From assembly GCA_918807975.1 (NCBI GenBank), contig OU964930.1, positions 11,154,372 through 11,218,371 of the forward strand: a DNA stretch of 64,000 nt, in the 5' to 3' direction. Both the position numbers and the translations under genes were made by a program. Each line of letters begins with the position of its first letter. The stretch's first letter is position 1. Below are positions 45,401 through 53,820 of this stretch, one piece after another. The notes under the pieces were generated by a model. That model searched no databases and was not told the DNA's origin. It saw nothing but the letters and a program-made list of their open reading frames with translations. Source of the stretch: Aplidium turbinatum (Eukaryota; Chordata; Ascidiacea; Aplousobranchia; Polyclinidae).

Positions 45401-48400
45401 TCAGTAACCCTTAAACGACACTAGCACAAGGTATGCTTCACTATAAAGCCGCATAGGATAATTCAAACGGTTTTGAGAGCCGAAGAACGAAATGAACTAA
45501 GTTTGCACATAATTCTCTGTCAGTATTGGCACGAATTTGCGACGGTAATGAGCTATTTTATCCTTTGGGTCTATTTAGCACGCTTCAATTCTCACCACAT
45601 GATAATGATCACCTTTTATAAAAACGAACGTCTTTATACCACAAAGCAACGCTACTTGGTTCAGACTTAGATAATGTGGTGACGCTGGTTGCTTCATGAA
45701 GGAAGTTATAGTAAAATTTCGAAACTATTCAGCCCAACGCAGCTGGTTGAAGCAGAAGTAGCCTTCGTATGCGTTGCGTCAATGTAATGTGTGTTCTAAT
45801 ATTGACTTTGTAGATAAGCTACTGGCTATTTACACACACCACTTACATTGCAACAAGTGGTAGCTTTGCTATATTTGGCTCAAGCACATAGTTATTGAAA
45901 TTCAGCATGGTCAGGAACGATGATACTAAAAAGTTTACACGGCACATTATCTAGACAGCAAATTAGCCCTTTTATATTGATTTAACGTCCTCATACGTTA
46001 AAAGGGCTGATTTTCTGACTAGAATTTTGAGCGGTTTTGTGGCAAATAAGGTGAGCCAGCGCTAACTATCTAACATAACGTCGAAACCACATCTTCCGCT
46101 GTGAAAACTGCATGTGTATGACGTTGTTCTTCTGTTGAACGCGCATTGTCCGGTGCTTACGTCATGATAGGTTTAAATGGCCAACAGAATGGATGACTCT
46201 GTTTGCTTTAGGTCATTTGCAAAGTGTCGAAGGCGACTGTCGAGGATGTGGACGAGGCTGTTGAAGCGGCGAAAGAGGCTTTTGAAGGGCCTTGGTCTTC
46301 GATGAATCCCCGCGACCGCGGAACCCTCATGTTCAAGTACGTTCAATTCATTGAATATAAATTAATATCAATTATACAGATATTTGGCAATGCCACTTTA
46401 CACGAGACAAAAGCTGCTTATCGAAAATAAGTTGATATTGAAATGTGTTGAGCCATTTAGAAAATATTATTCAGTACCTAAGATAATTCCCCTGTATCCT
46501 ATAAAAGAGTTGTATGTTTGTCGTGCGTGACGTTAAGCGTTTTGTTGTAATATCAACCACACGGCTTTGCTGCACAATTATCACTACCATGCGTAACCTG
46601 CAGGTTAGCCGACCTGATGGAACAACACCAGGAGGAATTGGCCGCCATTGAGTCGATCGATTCCGGCGCGGTGTATACTCTTGCGCTCAAAACGCACGTC
46701 GGCATGTCCATACAAACGTTCAGGTGATGCCCGTAACGTTTTTAGCAGCGAGCTACCGATGAAGCAATGGCTGCCGCTGTATTGTAAACATTGAGTGATT
46801 ATGCTGGTACGGTTTGTACGTGTAGTACTGCGAAAAGCAATGATATGCAAGAGCTTGCTTTTGTGCAAAATACTTTGTCGTTCTAGCAAAGTTACGTTTA
46901 TATTACGTTGAACCTGTTGTGCGTAGCGCGTTTCTCTTCGGAAAACATAAACAGGATGTAGGCATGAGTTGTCACTGCGTCATAAGCAACACCTCTGTCG
47001 CCGAGTATTCAGATTGAAGAAATAACCCGACGCTTCTTTCCATGTATAGCTCGACTTCAATCTATGTTTGTACAGGTACTTTGCTGGATGGTGTGACAAA
47101 ATCCACGGCAAGACCATCCCGATCAACCAGGCCCAACCAAACAGAAACCTCACTTATACGAAGCGAGAACCAATCGGGTGAGTGGCTTTTGATGTGCGAG
47201 ATGAAAGCATTCGGTGCCTTTTCATTGCTGACTGATGTACAGTTTAGTCTTGTTGTGGAACATGTGCTTTATTTTTGACTTTTAAAGAAAGCTGCGCAAT
47301 AATGTTAATTCTCCACCAATGCTCAAAGAATTAAGCTCACAGAAGCAGTCGTTTTGTCGTACAGGAGACTTTTCAATTAAACCACTTTTTTTTCACGCAG
47401 CGTCTGCGCCATTGTTATACCATGGAACTACCCGTTGATGATGTTAGCCTGGAAAATGGCGTCCTGCTTGGCCGCCGGAAACACAATGGTGCTGAAGCCG
47501 GCTCAAGTTACTCCGCTCACTGCTCTGAAGGTATCGGTTTCATTTCATGGTTTTAACACTTTGTAACACTAAACCAACACCTCCAGTGACATAACCACAT
47601 CGCTGCGATACTGGTTTAACCTTTAAAACGACAAAGGACAAAATATGACAGTTTGAATAACTGGCGTAAAACTATTCGATACAAAATTTTTTTACAGTTT
47701 CGTCATAACTTCCCATGTACTTAAAGTTGTCTTCCTGCTTGACACCAAGGGACAGTTATAACGTTGTTTTCTTCTTTAGTTTGCCGAGCTTGTCGTGAAA
47801 GCTGGCTTCCCCAAAGGAGTGATCAACATTCTTCCCGGTGCTGGCTCCAACATCGGACAACGAATGGCGGATCATCCTGACATCAGAAAACTCGGGTTTA
47901 CGGGTTCAACTCCCATCGGGAAGCAAATCATGAAAAGGTAACAGGAATTCGATATCGTTATTTATTTAGTTTTTTTTTTGTAAACAGCTCTCTTGTATTG
48001 GATCAGCGTTTTTACAGTGTAATTTGCGCACAGATATATTTTATTTAGGGATGTGCATTAGTTCTTTCATTCGCTTTTGATTCATGTTGTATGTTTCCTT
48101 GCAGCGCTGCTTTGAGCAATCTAAAGAAAGTTTCACTGGAGCTTGGCGGGAAATCACCTTTGATCATCTTCAGCGATTGTGACATGGACAAGGCCGTCAG
48201 ATTTGTAAGATTTAAAACAAAATATTCTCTAGATCAAGGGTCTCAAAGTCAAATTGCTCTGAGGGCCAAATGAACACTTGTAAATTAATCCGAGGGCCGC
48301 AATACACAATAAGAAAAGTCAATAAACAAAATAACACAGTTAAAACGCAATTAGATTAGAATCAGAGGTAGTAGGAACGCACAAGATCGTTAGATCGCAA

Positions 48401-50565
48401 GAAAAAGTAGTAAGAACAAAGAGTTGGAAAAACACTGTAGGTCTACGAACGCGAACGAACAAAAAAACAAAACAAAAAAGTACAAACGAAACGTCGGACC
48501 TGGAGAGTAAAAATCTAGCAATCAACTTTCGAACCCTTGAAGAACTGACTTCAGTAAATATCAATACTATTGCGATAACGACACAATAAGTGCATAGGCA
48601 ATGTGATTGTGATATAACAATACGAGCTCCTCGCACGCAATAAAATGGCGCGACAGTAGTGCTAAAAAGTCGTGTGAAGCTTGATAGGCATTTTCAGATT
48701 TTTTGAGCAATTTTAGAGTGCATTTTATCTTTCTAAATCTATAGAAAAAGTATGTACAGTAATTGTTAATTATTTCAGAGTTTAAAAATGCATGGTGGGC
48801 CGCTCCAAAAGTCATCTCGGGCCGCATGTTTGAGACCCTTGTTCTAGATCTTTCATACCATTGCAACTGATGCCACATTATTTCAGCACTGTATTTTCCG
48901 AAGAAGAGGTTTGAAATTAATGCCTTTCGTCTCTATAAAATTAACGTTGTGTTCTTTAATCTATTTTTTTCCTGATTGAAACTGTCAACCCCTTGGCAGG
49001 GAATGAGCTCAGTCTTCTTCAACAAAGGAGAGAATTGTATCGCCGCTGGCCGACTGTTTGTAGAAGAATCGATCCACGATGAGTTTGTCGCAAGAATTAT
49101 CGAGGAAATTAAAAAGATGAAAATAGGAGATCCTTTAAGTGCCAGCACTGACCATGGTCCCCAAAATCACAGGTAGAATCCAGGAACAAATCTGCTGCTT
49201 TTTATTTGTTTTATTTTGCAGAATGGTTTAGAATGCTGATCACTGTCTAACACTACTCGTTTTCGAGGTTTTACTGAAACAGTTGTTAGGCCAAACATCG
49301 CGACCCGTATTTTTTGTGGTTTCAGAGCTCACATGGAAAAGTTGGTGGAATATTGTGACATCGCGGTCAAGGAAGGGGCAACACTGGCATACGGTGGTTG
49401 CCAGTGCGACATGCCAGGCTTGTACATGACCCCCACAGTCATCACTGATGTGTACGACCATATGTACGTCGCCAAAGAAGAATCGTTTGGACCCGTGATG
49501 GTCGTTTCCAAGTTCGCGGAAGGGTGAGGAAATTTTTGATTTACTTTTTAAATCAGGTTGTAACTTGTTGAATGTTAAAAGTTCGTGTTTTGTTGCGCAA
49601 ATTCTCTATTTGTTTGAAAAAGGAACTAGCAAAACAGGGCAAAAATAGCAACCTCTCAAACGTGATTGAAAAATAGGTGCAAAACAGTTTGTATTTACAC
49701 AAATACAAACTAATTGCGATCCATTTCATGGTATTCGGAATTTCAGAGTCTTTGTTATGGTTGACGATTAAATGGTAAAGGTGGTCCCATGCTTGATTCA
49801 AGTGTTGGGTATGAGAAGATAAGGTTCTCATTGTACTAAGCCTTCGGCACTAAGGAGAGTAGGGTGGCAAGTAGGGTGATGTAAGTTGACGATTATACTC
49901 CAATAAAACATTTTGTGATTATTATCTATAGAGAACTAACTTGTCAAAATACTTAATTTCAGCGATATCGATGGAGTACTCAAGAGCGCCAACGACACCG
50001 AGTACGGCTTGGCCTCTGGGGTCTTCACCAATGACATCAGCAAAGCTCTTTACGTCACTGACAAACTGGACGCTGGCACGGTCTTCGTCAACACTTACAA
50101 CAAGACCGATGTTGCTGCTCCCTTTGGCGGCTTCAAGCAATCAGGATTCGGCAAGGATTTAGGTAAGCTGCTCGTTTTTTCCATCTATTTAACTTTGTGT
50201 GATGCAATGTTAATGATCAGCTTTTTGAGAGCCATGTTTGTTTAGCTACTACAGAAATACTCTGATCATCAGAATAAAAATACGTATTTCAATTAACCAG
50301 ACAGCAAAATCCCATCATTTGTGACGGAAACATGATGGGCTGTACTGTCTGGGTAAAACATTCTGTGTAAAAATGTGTTAATAGACTTGCTAAGACGAAA
50401 TTAAAGAAAAATAAAATCTGTTCTGCTGTTAAAAATGCCGGACACTTAGCCAGTGACGACACACTTCTATCAGAATAACCGATTCAAACTTCAATTTTCT
50501 TTCCACCAGGTGAAGACGCTTTGAACGAATATTTGAAGACGAAATCGGTGACTTTGGAATATTAA
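36484..50565 (+). CDS. aldh1l1: 10-formyltetrahydrofolate dehydrogenase (ALDH1L1 type), complete 18-exon gene
   Basis: Converts 10-formyl-THF to THF and CO2 with NADP. Exons: 36466-36610 (ATG at 36484), 40182-40416, 41493-41658, 42047-42238, 42735-42869, 43621-43832, 44095-44185, 45038-45211, 46212-46336, 46604-46723, 47076-47177, 47401-47530, 47780-47937, 48105-48204, 49000-49172, 49326-49523, 49963-50162 and 50510-50565. All junctions are GT-AG and in phase, giving 2694 nt and 897 residues (human about 902). The hydrolase domain (1-310) keeps His106 in [16 protein letters not shown] and Asp142 in DDGLDTG. The carrier domain keeps the phosphopantetheine serine Ser351 in [10 protein letters not shown]. 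The ALDH domain (about 410-897) has [13 protein letters not shown], Glu668 in LELGGK and Cys702 in KGENCIAAG, and ends TFEY-like in VTLEY. No mitochondrial presequence is seen, so cytosolic. Introns carry many transposons; exons carry none. Confidence 0.97.
36693..36938. mobile_element. Foldback MITE in aldh1l intron 1
   Basis: TGCAAAGAAATTTATTCTC and GAGAATAAATTTCTTTGCA face each other, and the arms pair over about 110 bp through CACGAGTCAGTTCAATCATA and GATCAGCTAGAAGCTAGATC. TA flanks both sides (36691-36692, 36939-36940), which would fit a Tc1/mariner-type MITE, though a TA duplication is weak evidence alone. Confidence 0.75.
37928..38729. mobile_element. hAT-like element with GCACTGGTCC repeats
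   Basis: The ends are CAGGGTTCGACCTTAAC and GCTAAGATCGAACCCTG. GCACTGGTCCG-type motifs recur near both ends. The middle (38401-38545) has three diverged tandem units with CACGTGATGTTGCGATTGC and TTTCTTACGATTTA. Only ACTTA is shared by the flanks, not a full 8 bp, so assignment to hAT rests on the ends. Confidence 0.65.
39117..39471. mobile_element. Foldback element with a 12-bp direct flank
   Basis: GATGAGTTCCCTATTCGGTG and CACCGAATAGGGAACTCACC, and further motifs such as GTAGCCTAATTATCATTGCC / GGCAATGATATTTAGGCTAC, make this 355-bp block a near-complete palindrome. CATGCATTGCGG stands on both sides (39105-39116, 39472-39483). It sits in the right arm of the element at 37181-39514. Confidence 0.75.
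40470..40540. repeat. Short hairpin MITE, degraded copy in aldh1l intron 2
   Basis: The right half TCTACAGACGTTGAGTCAAT and CAGTTGATTTGCTGTCTCGG is clear; the left half is decayed. It directly precedes the hAT at 40547. Confidence 0.5.
40547..41440. mobile_element. hAT element with AAAAACCCGGG subterminal repeats, aldh1l intron 2
   Basis: The ends are CAGGGTTGTTGG and CTCAACCCTG, with a perfect 8-bp duplication ACAAGACA (40539-40546, 41441-41448). Both ends are filled with AAAAAACCC and CCCGGGTTTTTT units, about 70-100 bp each. The interior is AT-rich and non-coding. It is 894 bp long. Confidence 0.9.
41751..41980. mobile_element. Small hAT MITE in aldh1l intron 3
   Basis: The ends are CAGCGGTTCTTAACC and GGTTAAAAACCCCTG, with a perfect duplication TCTTAGAG (41743-41750, 41981-41988). 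It is 230 bp and non-coding; the ends and the TA-centred duplication are Buster/Charlie-like. Confidence 0.9.
42891..42945. repeat. Short hairpin MITE, half copy in aldh1l intron 5
   Basis: The left half is intact: ATACAGCAAATCAACCG, TTTTTTACATTGATTCAACG and TCTGCAGAC. The right half is missing. Confidence 0.6.
43970..44045. repeat. Strong hairpin in aldh1l intron 6
   Basis: AAATCGCATCAAG, AAAGAACTTGCATAC and GTATGCAAGTTCTTT, CTTGATGCGATTT pair across a loop of about 11 bases. The arms are about 30 bp. It is unlike the short MITE family and lies about 50 bp before exon 7. It could be a tiny foldback element. Confidence 0.65.
44381..44470. repeat. Short hairpin MITE, near-perfect copy in aldh1l intron 7
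   Basis: The 90-bp palindrome runs CCCTAGACAACAAACCAGTC, GATTCAACGTCTGCAGACGT, CGACTGGTTTACTGTCTAGG. TGA flanks both sides (44378-44380, 44471-44473), suggesting a 3-bp duplication. It is the best-preserved member of the family. Confidence 0.8.
44901..44981. repeat. Hairpin related to the short MITE family, aldh1l intron 7
   Basis: ACTCGCAAAAGTTGACG and CGTCAATTTTTACGAGG form the ends, and TTTCAACGTCTAACGACGTT the centre. It shares the core with the family but has different ends, so it may be a sub-family. Confidence 0.6.
45951..46022. repeat. Short hairpin MITE in aldh1l intron 8
   Basis: CTAGACAGCAAATTAGCCC and GGGCTGATTTTCTGACTAG form the ends, with GATTTAACGTCCTCATACGT at the centre. 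Confidence 0.7.
48235..48841. mobile_element. hAT element in aldh1l intron 14
   Basis: The ends are CAAGGGTCTCAAAGTC and GTTTGAGACCCTTG, with flanks CTCTAGAT (48227-48234) and TTCTAGAT (48842-48849) matching at 7 of 8 positions. GAGGGCC and GGGCCGC motifs near the ends are typical of Buster/Charlie-like hATs. No transposase is read. It is 607 bp. Confidence 0.85.
50297..50353. repeat. Shortest hairpin MITE, aldh1l intron 17
   Basis: CCAGACAGCAAAATCCCATC and GATGGGCTGTACTGTCTGGG pair around GTGACGGAAACAT. TAA flanks both sides (50294-50296, 50354-50356). At 57 bp it is close to the minimum a transposase could act on. Confidence 0.7.
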
Positions 50566-51244
50566 AGAGCCGCGAACAGAGTTGGTGCAATGGAAGTGTT
50601 GGCATGGAAACCGACGTGTGCCATGCCTGAGCCGATGGTTTTCAAGCTTTTTCGCATTAAAAGATTTCATTTCATCTAACATACAAAAAAAAACTGATAA
50701 TATATTGATCACATTATGCACGAACAAATATCCGGAAGTGCTGCGATACCTGTTAAAAGCCATGGTTTGTTCGGTCTACTCGTGTTGCACAAAGCAAAGA
50801 AAAATCTTTTCGTTTCCAAAGTGACTTGACCAGCTTGACCTCTTTGTTGTGGTGTTCGTTAATATCGGTCAGATCAACCAGAAACAATACGTGCATTTAA
50901 ACTTGTAATTTTTTTAAAACTTTTTTTTATAATTGAACTTCTATTATCGAATAATTTTTTAGTTTTTAATCAATTCTGATTTTTGAGTAGCTTAGGTGTT
51001 TATTTATAGCCAATTTTGTGAGGTAGTGGCTGTTTGGCCCGTTCCGTTGATAGTTTTCAAACGTATACACAAGCCTCATATTAAACTATTACTTGCATTA
51101 TTTGTGATTGGCCTTGCTCACCATTTCTTTAGTGACCCCGTTGCCACTAGCTTATTATCTTGTTCGGAAAGGTTAAAGCAGACAGTAAATTTTAAGATCA
51201 AAAAGAATGTGCTAAACTTACATACATCTAACATGACTAGCCAT
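50566..51244. other. 3' UTR region of aldh1l and unassigned sequence
   Basis: An ATTAAA at 50656-50661 is the nearest polyadenylation-like signal, 91 bp after the stop codon. A 98-codon frame (50996-51292) has no recognisable motif. Confidence 0.4.
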
Positions 51245-51730
51245 CAGATTAATCTTGTAGATCAGTTGAAAACGTGTTGTTGTTTTCAGTGATACCTTCG
51301 GTTATGTTGTATTTGTGACCGCATCCGAAATACTCTCTGTACGTAAGACATCAAAGTAATATATTCTATGACCTTTTAAACTAGAACGTTATATTAAAAG
51401 GTGTGTAGTTACAAATCTTTATTCAGTTTCATATCTTTTACTGTACCGTACCACAGATGGCTACTTTCAAAGCTGAGCAAAAGGTGTAGCATAGTTTGGC
51501 AAATTCCAGTTCACGCTGAGAAAGTGCATTTGGCACCTTCAAGGCTATAAACCAGGCTGGAATATTTTTATGTTTGATTTTAATTGATGATTAAGAGACA
51601 AGTAATTGTTGCAGCAAATCATGTTCGTCTCATTTAAACATGCTACTCTCAGTGTGGCATCTCAGCGGCCATGCACGCCAATTTGTTTCATGTTGGACAC
51701 AAAAATGTAACTGACTTGTTCACTTTCTGC
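51245..51730 (+). repeat. Direct duplication, copy 1 (partner at 63527-64000)
   Basis: CTTGTAGATCAGTTGAAAAC, GACCGCATCCGAAATACTCT, GACAAGTAATTGTTGCAGCA and GCACGCCAATTTGTTTCATG occur in the same order at 63527-64000, with small indels. The copies are 12.3 kb apart. No coding content or inverted ends are seen, so it is either a segmental duplication or an unrecognised dispersed repeat. Confidence 0.8.
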
Positions 51731-52055
51731 AGCTAACAAAGTATTTTAATTTAAATGCTATAATAAAGAATCACGATATTGTATAATAATTTTGTGGTGT
51801 TTTTAAAGTTGCTCTTATTTGTAGCAAGTTCAATCACCGAAGTTTGTACTTGCGGGACAACCACGGGAAGCGCTTGCCTGATAAGTCGATTAACCTGACA
51901 GCTTTGTTGCAAGGGAATAGGATTCAACTGCCGAAAAGTAGCGAGCGATATATCCAAATACTGTATTCTAAAATATCAAAGAATAAATGGAAGTCTTCCT
52001 ATAAACGTTTCTCCTGCAGTGTAGGCTATATAATATGTGAATCAGTGATGACGTG

Positions 52056-52313
52056 CATTTATCAGTGGTTACGCGCCCGGCTTACGATCGCGCGGCGCTG
52101 GTTCGATTCTTGGGGTGTGCGCTTGAGCAACGCATTTCAGGACTGCTCTCCATTCAGCGGCACCAAGTTAATGGAATAATACCCTGGCAACAATCGGAAA
52201 CGTCACTCTGCCAATCTCGGTAACCGGTCCTGTGTCAAGAGCCTCTACAAGTGTGCGAAACTACCAGGAATAACCTATCAAGGCTTTGTCAGTCCGAGGA
52301 TAAAGATTCAAAA
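52056..52313 (+). mobile_element. tRNA-derived SINE, copy 2
   Basis: A decayed A-box (ATCAGTGGTTACGCG) and B-box GGTTCGATTCT are followed by GGGGTGTGCGCTTGAGCAAC, CAGGACTGCTCTCCATTCAG and the tail CAGTCCGAGGATAAAGATTC. It matches the SINE split at 23616/29558. Its 3' end touches the 3' end of the LINE that follows. Confidence 0.8.
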
Positions 52314-53140
52314 ACACAAAACTTCTTCTTCATCCGTTCTGTTGTTTACGACTCTCGGTCACTCTATACGTCATCTTTCGCCACATCTCTCAATCCCACG
52401 CAGCCTCCTTCAATTCATGCACTCCCATACCACTGTCATTTACAATTGTGTCAAGCCATCTTGTTTTTGGGCGCCTCTTCCTCCGCTGACCAAACCAAGC
52501 ATGATGTCTTTTTCCATTGATTTGCTTCTCATTATGTGGCCAAAATATGAAAGTTTTTGCCTGACGATTCTAGCTTCTAGGGATATGTCCGGTTTAATTT
52601 GTTCGAGAATTTTCTCATTTGTTACTTTGGTTGTCCAAGGAACACGCAGTAACCTCCAACACCACCATTCAAATGCGTCAATCTTCTGTTAGTTTTGTTC
52701 ATTGTCCATGTTTCGCATCCGTAAGTTGCAATCGGGAATATAATAGTTTTAATCAGCTTCTTTTTTGTTTCTAATTTTATATCCTTGCTCTTCCAAATGC
52801 TATTCATTCCAACAAATGCATTTCTTCTCAGCGCTATTCTTCTTTTTATCTCTGGTGAGTTATTAGAATCTCAGCTTATTTTTGAGCCTAGAAATATGAA
52901 TTCATTCACTGTTTCAATTTCTTGATTTTTGATCTTGATATTTATGTTATCTGCTTTACCAGTTGTTATAATTTTTAATGTTGAGTTTCAATCTAGCCCT
53001 TTCATTTTCCTTGTTCACTTTGATGATTAAGTCTTCAAGATCTTGTGCGTTCTCGGCCAAAAGGGTAGTATCTGCATATCTCAAGTTGTTTATAATTCTG
53101 CCACCGATTTTCACTCCTATATTGGAATTATTCAACCCAA
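52314..53140 (-). mobile_element. RTE-like LINE 3' fragment
   Basis: On the minus strand NNLRYADTTLLAENAQDLED is the catalytic box region (YADT for YADD). Further on come SIWKSKDIKLETKKKLIKTI and FPIATYGCETWTMNKTNRR, then a YRVTESRKQQNG end. This fits the endonuclease-reverse transcriptase elements common in animals. It is broken by several stops and shifts. Confidence 0.75.
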
Positions 53141-53660
53141 ACGCAAGTCAACTTGACAAAACTCCTATTTTGATAGCTTTTTTTTATAACAATGAAGACT
53201 CAATCTCCGCCTTTTGATGTTGACCTCCCTGTACTTCTTATAAACCACTGCTTACGAAATATCTGTCTCAAAGTCTTCCCGAATCGAAATATGATTTGAA
53301 CTTCCCCAATACGTTTGCAGGTCGCATGAGAGGCAACCAGATAGGAAAAGAACCCTTTACCTCTTCAACGCAGCAATGCCGCCGATTTTCACGCTGAAAA
53401 CGTTGCTCGTAAAATCAACTTGTAATCAAAAGAAAACATTGGTGATAAAACCTGCACAGGATTACAGGTGGATCAATCCACAAACGCTATAATGCAAGAC
53501 ACAATTTACGGGACGCAATCGTCCAAAGAGCTAGCTGAAGGTCAAAAAGAGCATCTGACCAATTTGGAGCGTCAAAGCTTTGCATCAGCGCTACTTTCAT
53601 AATAAAGTACGAAACCAATAATCTTCAAATGCTTCAACAAGAACATCATCTAATAATCAA
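53141..53660. other. No gene seen
   Basis: Unassigned sequence downstream of smndc1. No supported frame. Confidence 0.4.
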
Positions 53661-53752
53661 GTCTTGTCAAAGTTTATAAGAAAGTGAAAATAACATTTCC
53701 TACTCCGTCTTGTCAAAGTTTATAAGAAAGTGAAAATAACATTTCCTACTCC
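53661..53752. repeat. Perfect 46-bp tandem duplication
   Basis: Two identical 46-bp units beginning GTCTTGTCAAAGTTTATAAG and ending ATTTCCTACTCC lie head to tail (53661-53706, 53707-53752), about 70 bp past the smndc1 stop codon, in its presumed 3' UTR. Confidence 0.85.
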
Positions 53753-53820
53753 GTCCAGTGCTGCATTTCACAGCGGGGCGGCTGTTGGTGTTTGCAGATA
53801 ATATGGCGACGCAAACTGGA

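Noticed and set aside
50996-51292. 98-codon plus-strand frame after aldh1l
   Set aside because: No domain, no start context and no splice evidence; its end overlaps the start of a duplicated non-coding segment.
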